A stretch of DNA of 5,662 bases, from contig CAMJHU010000163.1 of assembly GCA_946405565.1 (NCBI GenBank), positions 1 through 5,662 of the forward strand, in the 5' to 3' direction. This stretch comes from an uncultured Clostridia bacterium. Its GTDB lineage: Bacteria; Bacillota; Clostridia; Oscillospirales; Acutalibacteraceae. Below, piece by piece: positions 1 through 5,662 of this stretch. Within the stretch, counting starts at the first letter, position 1. Every line of letters begins with the position of its first letter. Made by a program: the position numbers and the translations under genes. The notes under the pieces were generated by a model. The model saw nothing but the letters and a program-made list of their open reading frames with translations. It did no database searches and had not been told where the DNA came from.

Positions 1-1242
1 GGTGACATTCTGGTAGGTAAGGTGACGCCCAAGGGCGAAACCGAACTGACCGCTGAGGAGCGCCTGCTGCGTGCCATCTTCGGCGAAAAAGCCAGAGAAG
101 TGCGCGACACATCGCTCAAAGTGCCGCACGGCGAGAGCGGTATCGTCGTGGACGTGCAGGTATTCACCAAGGACAACTGTGACGAACTCGCGCCCGGCGT
201 GAATATGGTCGTGCGCGTGTATCTGGCGCAGAAGCGAAAAATCAGCGTCGGCGACAAGATGGCGGGTCGTCACGGTAACAAGGGCGTTGTGTCCCGTATT
301 CTGCCGGTGGAGGATATGCCCTTCCTGCCGGGCGGTCAGCCGCTGGATATTGTACTCAACCCGCTGGGCGTTCCGTCCCGTATGAACATCGGTCAGGTGC
401 TGGAGGTTCATCTGGGCATGGCAGCCAAGGCGCTGGGCTACAAGGTTATGACGCCTGTCTTCGACGGTGCTCACGAGAGCGATATCGTGGATATGTTTGA
501 AGAGGCAGGTATGGCGACGGACGGCAAGACCATCCTCTACGACGGTCGCACGGGCGAACAGTTCGACAACCGCGTGACGGTCGGCTATATGTACTTCCTG
601 AAGCTGCATCATCTGGTAGATGACAAGATTCATGCCCGTTCCACCGGTCCCTATTCGCTGGTGACGCAGCAGCCGCTCGGCGGTAAGGCGCAGTTCGGCG
701 GTCAGCGTTTCGGCGAGATGGAAGTTTGGGCGCTCGAAGCCTATGGCGCTGCCTATACGCTCCAGGAGATTCTGACCATCAAGTCGGATGACGTCGTGGG
801 ACGTGTCAAGACCTACGAGGCGATTATCAAGGGACAGAATATTCCCAAGCCGGGTATTCCCGAATCCTTTAAGGTGCTGATCAAGGAACTCCAGTCGCTG
901 GGTCTGGATGTGAAGGTGCTTGACGCTGATCAGAATGAAATTGATCTCAAGCAGCATTTCGATGAGGACGACGACTTCCTGCCCAGTGAGGACAGCGAAC
1001 AGCTCACCTCCGGCGTGGTGGATGAAACCGAATTCGACGAAGGCGGCTTTATGGATGATTCCGAAGCGCAGCAGCAATATGACGCGGAACATCCCGAAGA
1101 GGAAGAGGATTCCTATACCTCGGACTACGACGACTATGACGACGAGGAAGACAACGACAACGACGATATCAGCCTCGACGATATGGACGAGATTTTCGCG
1201 GGCAGCAGCGATGCCGCAGCGGAAGAGAACGAACAGTTTTAA
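1..1242 (+). CDS. rpoB: RNA polymerase beta subunit, C-terminal part (5' end outside window)
   Basis: Beta subunit of the DNA-dependent RNA polymerase core, forming one side of the active-site cleft in the cytoplasm. The frame is open from base 1, so the gene starts upstream; 413 codons are visible. Near fragment residues 80-120 is the conserved GDKMAGRHGNKG segment. Its two lysines (codons 256-258 and 280-282) match active-site lysines K1065 and K1073 of E. coli RpoB. The block continues into DIVLNPLGVPSRMNIGQ. Around codons 600-720 is the DDKIHARSTGPYSLVTQQP block containing the histidine equivalent to E. coli H1237, then the C-terminal clamp segment that packs on beta'. From base 922 a 106-residue tail follows, with 46 Asp/Glu and a single Lys, far beyond the point where E. 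coli beta ends. The rifampicin-resistance region lies upstream and cannot be judged. Only 12 bases separate this gene from rpoC, as in a typical rpoBC operon. Confidence 0.98.
   Translation, partial: GDILVGKVTPKGETELTAEERLLRAIFGEKAREVRDTSLKVPHGESGIVVDVQVFTKDNCDELAPGVNMVVRVYLAQKRKISVGDKMAGRHGNKGVVSRILPVEDMPFLPGGQPLDIVLNPLGVPSRMNIGQVLEVHLGMAAKALGYKVMTPVFDGAHESDIVDMFEEAGMATDGKTILYDGRTGEQFDNRVTVGYMYFLKLHHLVDDKIHARSTGPYSLVTQQPLGGKAQFGGQRFGEMEVWALEAYGAAYTLQEILTIKSDDVVGRVKTYEAIIKGQNIPKPGIPESFKVLIKELQSLGLDVKVLDADQNEIDLKQHFDEDDDFLPSEDSEQLTSGVVDETEFDEGGFMDDSEAQQQYDAEHPEEEEDSYTSDYDDYDDEEDNDNDDISLDDMDEIFAGSSDAAAEENEQF
922..1239 (+). other. acidic, probably disordered C-terminal tail of RpoB
   Basis: This stretch encodes the last 106 residues of RpoB, after the conserved core ends at LGLDVKVL. 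By my count 46 residues are Asp or Glu, with one Lys and no Arg, so the net charge is strongly negative. Runs include DEDDD, PEEEED and DYDDYDDEEDNDND, with scattered Phe, Tyr, Ile and Met (for example ISLDDMDEIF near the end). Acidic tails after the beta core are known in Firmicutes; B. subtilis has one of a few dozen residues by recollection, so this one appears longer. No fold or motif was recognised. A flexible tail that contacts basic partners is inference. Confidence 0.85.
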
Positions 1243-1247
1243 GGGGG
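1241..1247 (+). promoter_or_regulatory. rpoC ribosome binding site overlapping the rpoB stop
   Basis: AAGGGGG lies 7 bases before the rpoC ATG and differs from the ideal AAGGAGG by one base. Its first two A residues are the last two bases of the rpoB TAA stop codon. Ribosomes finishing rpoB therefore release on top of the rpoC Shine-Dalgarno. This fixes the rpoC start and suggests translational coupling that would keep beta and beta' near 1:1; the coupling is inference. Confidence 0.85.
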
Positions 1248-1254
1248 TCACCAG

Positions 1255-4200
1255 ATGGAATTCAATGAATTTGATTCAATCAAAATCGGTCTTGCCTCTC
1301 CCGAACAGATCAGAAGCTGGTCCTACGGTGAAGTAACCAAGCCGGAAACCATCAATTACCGCACGCTCAAACCCGAAAAGGACGGTCTCTACTGCGAGAG
1401 AATCTTTGGTCCCACCAAGGACTGGGAGTGTCACTGCGGCAAATATAAGCGGCTCAAATACAAGGGCAAGAAGTGTGAAAAGTGCGGTGTGGAGATCACC
1501 CGTTCCAAGGTGCGCCGCGAGCGCATGGGTTCCATTGAACTCGCTGCCCCGGTTTCGCACATCTGGTATTTCAAGGGTATTCCCTGCCGCATCGGCTTTA
1601 TGCTGGATATTACGCCCCGTCATTTGGAGAAAGTGCTGTATTTCGCTTCCTATATTGTCACCGATCCCGGCAATGCGACCCGTCTGCAATATAAGCAGGT
1701 GCTCACCGAGGGTGAATACAGTGAGGCGAGAGAGATGTACGGCGACGGCTTCAAAGCCGAAATGGGCGCCGAAGCCATTCAGAAGCTGCTGCGCGACATT
1801 GATCTGGAACAGCTTTCCGCCGAACTCAAGGCGGAACTGGAAAATGCTTCCGGTCAGAAAAAGGTGCGTCTGCTCAAACGGCTGGATGTGGTGGAATCCT
1901 TCCGCATTTCGGGCAACCGTCCCGAATGGATGATTCTCAATGTGATTCCGGTCATTCCGCCGGACATCCGCCCGATGGTACAGCTCGACGGCGGTCGTTT
2001 TGCCACCAGCGATCTGAACGATCTCTACCGCAAGGTTATCAACCGCAACAACCGCCTCAAGCGCCTGCTGGAACTCGGCGCCCCCGAAATCATCGTGCGC
2101 AACGAGAAGCGTATGCTTCAGGAATCGGTGGATGCGCTGATTGACAACGGCCGCCGCGGTCGTCCCGTCACCGGTCCCAATAACCGCACGCTCAAATCTC
2201 TCTCCGAAATGCTCAAGGGCAAGCAGGGGCGTTTCCGTCAGAATCTGCTGGGCAAGCGCGTGGACTACTCCGGTCGTTCGGTTATCGTTGTCGGTCCGGA
2301 ACTCAAGATGTACCAGTGCGGTCTTCCCAAGGAAATGGCGCTCGAACTTTTCAAGCCCTTTGTCATGAAGCGTCTGACCGAAACCGGCAAGGCGCAGAAC
2401 GTCAAAACCGCCCGCAAAGCGGTGGAACGCGGGGAAGCCGCCGTATGGGACGCGCTTGAAACCGTGATTCAGGGGCATCCCGTCATGCTCAACCGTGCGC
2501 CTACCCTTCACCGTCTCGGCATTCAGGCATTTGAGCCGGTGCTGGTCGAAGGTCGCGCCATCAAGCTGCATCCGCTGGCCTGTACCGCTTTCAACGCTGA
2601 CTTCGACGGCGACCAGATGGCGGTGCATGTACCGCTCAGCTCCGAAGCGCAGGCGGAAGCGCGTCTGCTGATGCTCGCTTCCGGCAACCTGCTCAAGCCC
2701 TCCGACGGCAAGCCTGTGGCAGTGCCGACGCAGGATATGGTGCTGGGTTCCTATTACCTCACACTCGGCAAGGACGGCGAGCCAGGTGAGGGCAAGTACT
2801 TCAAGGACTTCGACGAGGCGCTGCTGGCATATGATGCCAAGGTCGTCACCCTTCATTCCAAGATCAAGGTGCGCCGTACTGGTGTGCTGAACGGCAAGAA
2901 GATTTCCCGCATGGTGGAAACCACCGTGGGCAAGATCATCTTCAACCGTCCGATTCCGCAGGATCTCGGCTTTACCGACCGCACCAAGGAGGAAACCTTC
3001 CTCAATCTCGAAATTGATTTTCTGGTGGGCAAGAAGCAGCTCGGTCAGATCATCGAGCGCTGCATCAAGGTTCACGGCGTCGCCAAGACCTCGGTAGTGC
3101 TCGACGAAATCAAGGCGCAGGGCTATAAATATTCCACCAAGGGCGCACTGACCGTCGCGGTATGCGACGCGACTATTCCGCCCCAGAAGAAGCAGATCAT
3201 CGCGGAAACCGAGCAGCAGGTCGATCACGTCCTCAAGCTCTACCGCCGCGGTCTGCTGACCGACGAAGAGCGCTATCAGCTCACCATCAAAGCGTGGGAG
3301 AAGGCGACCACCGACGTCGCGAAGGCGCTCGACAGCAATATGGATCAGTACAATCCCATTCAGATGATGGCGCATTCCGGCGCCCGCGGTTCTGCCAACC
3401 AGATCAAACAGCTCGCGGGTATGCGCGGTCTGATTGCCAATACTTCCGGTCGAACCATCGAAATTCCGATCCGTTCCAATTACCGCGAAGGTCTGAATAT
3501 TCTCGAATACTTCATTTCCTCCCGCGGCGCCCGCAAGGGTCTGGCGGATACCGCGCTGCGTACCGCCGACTCGGGATACCTGACCCGCCGTCTGGTGGAT
3601 GTGTCGCAGGAGGTCATTATCCGTGACGACGACTGCGGCTGCACCCACGGTATTGAGGTCTATGCGATCAAGGACGGCAATAACGTCATCGAACCGCTGG
3701 AAGAGCGTCTGTACGGACGTTATCTGGTGGAGGATTTCTGCGATGAACAGGGCAATGTGCTTGTTTCCAAGGACAAGATGATGGACGACAACGATGCCGC
3801 GATCATCGTAGGCTCCGGCGTGGAGCGCATTGAAATCCGTTCCATTCTGACCTGTCTTTCCAAGCGGGGCATCTGCAAGAAGTGCTACGGCAACAACCTG
3901 GCAACCGGCAAGGTTGTCACCAAGGGCGAAGCGGTTGGTATTATTGCCGCGCAGTCTATCGGTGAACCGGGTACCCAGCTGACCATGAGAACCTTCCATA
4001 CCGGCGGTATCGCGAGTGCCGAGGATATCACGCAGGGTCTTCCCCGTGTCGAGGAACTTTTCGAGGGACGCAAGCCCAAGGCGCTTGCCATTATCAGCGA
4101 AATCGACGGTATTGTCACGGTTCGCGAAGATAAGACCAAGAGCGTTACCAAAAACAACGTGGTGATCACCAACCCCGAAAACGGTGAAGAACGCACTTAC

Positions 4201-4803
4201 CTCATTCCCTTCGGCTCCCGCCGCAAGGTGCAGGAGGGCGATTTCATCAAGGCGGGCGATCGTATTACTGACGGTTCGGTCAATCCTCACGATATTCTTG
4301 CCATCAAAGGCTCCAACGCGGTGCAGGAGTACCTTATTGAGGAAGTGCAGTGCGTCTACCGCAGCCAAGGCGTGGATATCAACGATAAGCATATCGAGGT
4401 GATCGTGCGCCAGATGATGAAGAAGGTCAAGGTGACCGATCCGGGTGATACCATGCTGCTGCCTGACGTGCTGGTGGATAAGGCGGAATTTGAATATGCC
4501 AATGAGGAATTGCTGGCGCGGCGGGAGAAGGAGGATAATCCTTCCCTGCGTCTTGCCACCTGTACCCCTGTCATGCAGGGTATTACCAAGGCGTCGCTTT
4601 CCACCGAATCCTTCCTGTCTGCCGCTTCCTTCCAGGAAACCACCAAGGTGCTGACCGACGCCGCTATCAAGGGTAAGGTCGATCCGCTGGTAGGTTTGAA
4701 GGAAAATGTCATTATCGGCAAGTTGGTACCCGCCGGTACCGGTCTGATCGAGGCGACCGACGAGGTGGTTGAGGTGGAGCCGATTACCAGTATGGACGAC
4801 TGA
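1255..4803 (+). CDS. rpoC: RNA polymerase beta' subunit (complete)
   Basis: Largest core subunit of RNA polymerase; it carries the catalytic magnesium and the DNA clamp. At 1182 residues it has the Firmicutes length and lacks the roughly 190-residue SI3 insertion of E. coli. Visible features in order: N-terminal zinc site with Cys59, Cys61, Cys74, Cys77; sigma-binding clamp helices about residues 253-300 (RKVINRNNRLKRLLELGAPE); rudder (RPVTGPNNRTLKS); switch-2 region about 327-342 (FRQNLLGKRVDYSGRS); catalytic NADFDGD at 447-453 with Asp449, Asp451 and Asp453; bridge helix about 743-783; second zinc site Cys794, Cys867, Cys874, Cys877; uninterrupted trigger loop about 895-918; conserved C-terminal segment (GLKENVIIGKLVPAGTG). 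No intein, frameshift or missing catalytic residue is seen. An additional cysteine, Cys796, lies next to the second zinc site. The gene is the second cistron of rpoBC, and the ATG at 1255 is supported by its ribosome binding site and the family's usual N-terminus. Confidence 0.99.
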   Translation: MEFNEFDSIKIGLASPEQIRSWSYGEVTKPETINYRTLKPEKDGLYCERIFGPTKDWECHCGKYKRLKYKGKKCEKCGVEITRSKVRRERMGSIELAAPVSHIWYFKGIPCRIGFMLDITPRHLEKVLYFASYIVTDPGNATRLQYKQVLTEGEYSEAREMYGDGFKAEMGAEAIQKLLRDIDLEQLSAELKAELENASGQKKVRLLKRLDVVESFRISGNRPEWMILNVIPVIPPDIRPMVQLDGGRFATSDLNDLYRKVINRNNRLKRLLELGAPEIIVRNEKRMLQESVDALIDNGRRGRPVTGPNNRTLKSLSEMLKGKQGRFRQNLLGKRVDYSGRSVIVVGPELKMYQCGLPKEMALELFKPFVMKRLTETGKAQNVKTARKAVERGEAAVWDALETVIQGHPVMLNRAPTLHRLGIQAFEPVLVEGRAIKLHPLACTAFNADFDGDQMAVHVPLSSEAQAEARLLMLASGNLLKPSDGKPVAVPTQDMVLGSYYLTLGKDGEPGEGKYFKDFDEALLAYDAKVVTLHSKIKVRRTGVLNGKKISRMVETTVGKIIFNRPIPQDLGFTDRTKEETFLNLEIDFLVGKKQLGQIIERCIKVHGVAKTSVVLDEIKAQGYKYSTKGALTVAVCDATIPPQKKQIIAETEQQVDHVLKLYRRGLLTDEERYQLTIKAWEKATTDVAKALDSNMDQYNPIQMMAHSGARGSANQIKQLAGMRGLIANTSGRTIEIPIRSNYREGLNILEYFISSRGARKGLADTALRTADSGYLTRRLVDVSQEVIIRDDDCGCTHGIEVYAIKDGNNVIEPLEERLYGRYLVEDFCDEQGNVLVSKDKMMDDNDAAIIVGSGVERIEIRSILTCLSKRGICKKCYGNNLATGKVVTKGEAVGIIAAQSIGEPGTQLTMRTFHTGGIASAEDITQGLPRVEELFEGRKPKALAIISEIDGIVTVREDKTKSVTKNNVVITNPENGEERTYLIPFGSRRKVQEGDFIKAGDRITDGSVNPHDILAIKGSNAVQEYLIEEVQCVYRSQGVDINDKHIEVIVRQMMKKVKVTDPGDTMLLPDVLVDKAEFEYANEELLARREKEDNPSLRLATCTPVMQGITKASLSTESFLSAASFQETTKVLTDAAIKGKVDPLVGLKENVIIGKLVPAGTGLIEATDEVVEVEPITSMDD

Positions 4804-4834
4804 CATTCATTCTGAATAGATAAAACGAAGAAGC

Positions 4835-4877
4835 AACAGTCACATTCTGTCGGGCAGTCGGCGGGTGTGGCTGTTTT
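4835..4877 (+). terminator. probable Rho-independent terminator of rpoBC
   Basis: Bases 4835-4845 (AACAGTCACAT) can pair with 4865-4875 (GTGTGGCTGTT) to form an uninterrupted 11-pair stem, two pairs being G-U. The last two bases of the right arm plus the next two give a TTTT run at 4874-4877. The hairpin starts 32 bases after the rpoC stop and lies before a strong promoter, the expected place for an operon end. Against it, the loop is about 19 bases and the T-run is only four before a G, so termination may be leaky or factor-assisted. CTG and CAG inside the loop (4848-4850 and 4854-4857 region) could form a minor inner pairing. Confidence 0.6.
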
Positions 4878-4899
4878 GCCAGATAGAAAGTGCCACGTT

Positions 4900-4925
4900 A
4901 CACAAATTTTTTATTGTTTTTGTGT
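4900..4925. repeat. 7-bp inverted repeat in T-rich DNA abutting the -35 box
   Basis: ACACAAA at 4900-4906 is the exact reverse complement of TTTGTGT at 4919-4925, with a 12-base T-rich spacer. The last base of the right arm is the first base of the -35 hexamer of the promoter downstream. It could be a repressor or activator operator, or simply a by-product of an A/T-rich upstream (UP-like) element. The arms are short and low in complexity, so chance is a real possibility. Confidence 0.3.
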
Positions 4926-4953
4926 TGAAATCCGCAACGGAATCATATATAAT
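4925..4953 (+). promoter_or_regulatory. strong housekeeping-sigma promoter for the 5044 gene
   Basis: TTGAAA at 4925-4930 and TATAAT at 4948-4953 are separated by exactly 17 bases. The -10 hexamer is a perfect consensus and the -35 differs from TTGACA at one position. T-rich DNA at 4906-4921 just upstream may act as an UP element. Transcription should start near 4959-4961, giving a leader of about 84 bases. No extended -10 TGn is present. This is the best promoter in the window and sits just after the likely rpoC terminator, so the downstream genes form their own transcription unit. Confidence 0.85.
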
Positions 4954-4962
4954 GGAGAATAA

Positions 4963-4986
4963 GACAGGTGACGAATATCTCCTGTC
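4963..4986 (+). promoter_or_regulatory. small 5'-proximal leader hairpin
   Basis: GACAGG at 4963-4968 pairs exactly with CCTGTC at 4981-4986 around a 12-base loop. It falls at the very 5' end of the predicted transcript, where hairpins commonly protect mRNA from decay. Six pairs with a large loop is weak, and no known riboswitch or leader motif was recognised. Confidence 0.35.
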
Positions 4987-4998
4987 ATCAATGCATCA

Positions 4999-5021
4999 AC
5001 TGCCGATGGCAGTCAAATTTT
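4999..5021 (+). promoter_or_regulatory. second leader hairpin with short T-run (possible attenuator)
   Basis: ACTGCC at 4999-5004 pairs exactly with GGCAGT at 5008-5013 around a three-base loop GAT. The sequence CAAA and then TTTT (5018-5021) follows. Compact stem plus T-run recalls a terminator, but the stem is only six pairs and four bases separate it from the T-run, so strong termination is doubtful. It lies 18 bases before the Shine-Dalgarno of the downstream gene and could tune expression; that is inference. Confidence 0.35.
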
Positions 5022-5031
5022 ATGGAAAGTT

Positions 5032-5035
5032 GGAG
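5032..5035 (+). promoter_or_regulatory. ribosome binding site for the 134-codon gene
   Basis: GGAG in the context TTGGAGAA sits eight bases before the ATG at 5044, a normal spacing. It supports ATG 5044 as the start. Upstream in-frame alternatives for this gene were not seen. Confidence 0.75.
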
Positions 5036-5043
5036 AATACCAC

Positions 5044-5448
5044 ATGAAAGACGCAGAACAGAAAATCGTCTCCCCGTCCGCTGAGACCGAAGGACACAAG
5101 GACACCGCGGAAAGCGATATCGAGGCTCTCAAAGCCATTGCCGAGAAGTATGATATGACGGTGCTGGAGAAGAAGCTCATTCATAAGATCGTCTCGCTGC
5201 TGGAGACCGAGCAGATGAGAAGAATGCTTCCGCCGCAGAATATCGGCGATTCCGTTTTCAAGATGTATCCGAGCGACCCCGAACCTACCGAATTCCTCGT
5301 TGACCGTATCGAATTTGACGATTACGGCTGGAACCTCGTCAGCTATGAGAAGTTCGGCACTTCGGAGATGGAATTCATCTTTACCGAGAGAGATTATAAG
5401 CAGGTGTTTTTTGACACCGCGGAGGAAGCAAGAAAGCACAATCAATAA
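5044..5448 (+). CDS. conserved-looking hypothetical protein, 134 aa
   Basis: I do not recognise this protein by name. It has no signal peptide, membrane segment or cysteine, so it is probably cytoplasmic. Residues 1-25 are polar and likely disordered. Residues 26-61 (ESDIEALKAIAEKYDMTVLE onward) look helical and amphipathic. Residues 67-134 look beta-rich, with GDSVFKMYPSDPEPTEFLVD, FDDYGWNLVSYEKFG and EFIFTERDYKQVFFDTAEEA, ending in a short helix. The pattern of a G-D-x-V-F strand, a V-x-x-I-E-F strand and a final V-F-F-x-T-x-E-E-A resembles small beta-barrel proteins common in Clostridia and their phages; that resemblance is from memory and unverified. Coding evidence: strong promoter, well-placed Shine-Dalgarno, GC-rich third positions like rpoC, and no TTA, CTA or TCA codon, as is nearly true of rpoC. 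Native composition argues against recent transfer. It lies 74 bases before metG with no clear terminator between, so cotranscription is likely. Confidence 0.85.
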   Translation: MKDAEQKIVSPSAETEGHKDTAESDIEALKAIAEKYDMTVLEKKLIHKIVSLLETEQMRRMLPPQNIGDSVFKMYPSDPEPTEFLVDRIEFDDYGWNLVSYEKFGTSEMEFIFTERDYKQVFFDTAEEARKHNQ

Positions 5449-5480
5449 TGCTTTTTGCAGAAGTAAATGTATTATATAAA

Positions 5481-5505
5481 GCCGGGATCATTTTTGATTC
5501 GCGGC
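5481..5505 (+). promoter_or_regulatory. imperfect hairpin just upstream of the metG ribosome binding site
   Basis: GCCGGGATCA (5481-5490) can fold with TGATTCGCGGC (5495-5505) around a TTTT loop. The stem has a four-pair GC base, a G-G mismatch, two pairs, a bulged T, then three pairs. It ends three bases before the AAGGAAG ribosome binding site. There is no T-run after it, so it does not look like an intrinsic terminator. It might be a processing or stabilising element between the two cistrons, or chance. Confidence 0.3.
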
Positions 5506-5508
5506 GTC

Positions 5509-5515
5509 AAGGAAG
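5509..5515 (+). promoter_or_regulatory. metG ribosome binding site
   Basis: AAGGAAG lies seven bases before the ATG at 5523. It is a good Shine-Dalgarno match and fixes the metG start, which also agrees with the expected N-terminus of the enzyme family. Confidence 0.8.
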
Positions 5516-5522
5516 TGATAAG

Positions 5523-5662
5523 ATGGCTGAAATAAAGAAAGAGAAATTCTATATTACGACCCCCATTTATTACCCGTCGGGCAATCCCCACATCGGTCAC
5601 TGCTACACTACCGTGGCGTGCGACACACTGGCGCGTTATAAGCGCGCCAAGGGCTATGATGT
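5523..5662 (+). CDS. metG: methionyl-tRNA synthetase, N-terminal part (3' end outside window)
   Basis: Class I aminoacyl-tRNA synthetase that charges tRNA-Met with methionine using ATP, in the cytoplasm; essential for both initiation and elongation. Forty-six codons plus two bases are visible. After MAEIKKEK comes FYITTPIYYPSGNPHIGHCY. The first strand of the Rossmann fold is residues 9-13, and the class I signature HIGH, which binds ATP, is residues 23-26. The following TTVACDTLARYKRAKGYDV is the usual helix leading to the second strand. This FYITTPIYY type of N-terminus is typical of Bacillus/Thermus-like MetRS rather than the E. coli type. The KMSKS motif, zinc region and C-terminal domains lie beyond the window. 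It lies 74 bases after the 134-codon gene, too short a gap for a T-box leader, and probably shares that gene's promoter. Confidence 0.97.
   Translation, partial: MAEIKKEKFYITTPIYYPSGNPHIGHCYTTVACDTLARYKRAKGYD

Noticed and set aside
920..1336. 138-codon plus-strand frame spanning the rpoB tail and the rpoC start
   Set aside because: It is an out-of-frame shadow. The repetitive GAC/GAA codons of the acidic tail read in another frame give Thr- and Arg-rich low-complexity sequence.
3937..4008. Possible insertion or intein at the RpoC trigger loop or active site
   Set aside because: The NADFDGD motif and the trigger-loop segment (residues about 895-918) read through without interruption, and the total length is normal for Firmicutes.
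1276..4806. 1176-codon minus-strand reading frame as a real gene
   Set aside because: It is the exact codon-register mirror of rpoC and exists only because rpoC lacks TTA, CTA and TCA codons. Its product is composition-biased and resembles no protein I know; rpoC is certain.
4865..5047. 60-codon plus-strand frame covering the promoter region
   Set aside because: It would start inside the putative terminator and run through the -35 and -10 boxes; no ribosome binding site supports it. Only its last 18 codons fall well inside the predicted transcript, reported separately as a weak possibility.
5020..5445. 141-codon minus-strand frame over the 134-codon gene
   Set aside because: It is also an in-register mirror. 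The plus strand has promoter, ribosome binding site and plausible protein composition; the minus strand shows none of these.
5452..5480. Possible metG promoter (TTTTTG or TTGCAG with TATAAA)
   Set aside because: TATAAA at 5475-5480 is a fair -10, but TTTTTG at 17 bases is a poor -35 and TTGCAG is only 14 bases away. Too weak to annotate.
1..5662. Mobile elements, CRISPR arrays, tRNA or rRNA genes
   Set aside because: No terminal repeats, transposase-like sequence, regularly spaced repeats, or tRNA/rRNA landmarks were seen in any part of the window.

Overview
This window is a piece of a bacterial housekeeping chromosome. It holds the 3' part of rpoB (RNA polymerase beta), all of rpoC (RNA polymerase beta'), a 240-base intergenic region, a small unrecognised gene of 134 codons, and the first 46 codons of metG (methionyl-tRNA synthetase). 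All genes are on the + strand. The protein sequences point to a Gram-positive, Firmicutes-type bacterium. RpoC is 1182 residues and lacks the large SI3 trigger-loop insertion of proteobacteria. RpoB ends in a long acidic tail, and MetG begins with the FYITTPIYY class of N-terminus. The moderately GC-rich codon usage and the sequence character suggest class Clostridia, perhaps the Oscillospiraceae/Ruminococcaceae. The family-level placement is inference and was not tested by a search.

Layout: bases 1-1242 encode the last 413 residues of RpoB, ending in a 106-residue, strongly acidic tail. A 12-base gap, with a Shine-Dalgarno overlapping the rpoB stop codon, leads to rpoC (1255-4803). A GC-containing hairpin followed by a short T-run (4835-4877) is a plausible terminator of the rpoBC transcript. 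After a T-rich stretch comes a near-perfect housekeeping promoter (TTGAAA, 17 bases, TATAAT; 4925-4953). It drives a leader of about 84 bases with two small hairpins, then the 134-codon gene (5044-5448). No clear terminator separates that gene from metG, which begins 74 bases later at 5523, so the two are probably cotranscribed.

Together, RpoB and RpoC form the catalytic core of RNA polymerase. The essential motifs visible here are intact: active-site lysines in beta, and the NADFDGD aspartates, both zinc sites, bridge helix and trigger loop in beta'. The unknown gene and metG form a separate transcription unit.

I found no mobile element, CRISPR array, tRNA, rRNA, recognisable riboswitch or T-box, and no convincing new biological system. 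The points most worth a second look are the unidentified gene with its strong promoter and structured leader, and the unusually long acidic tail of RpoB.
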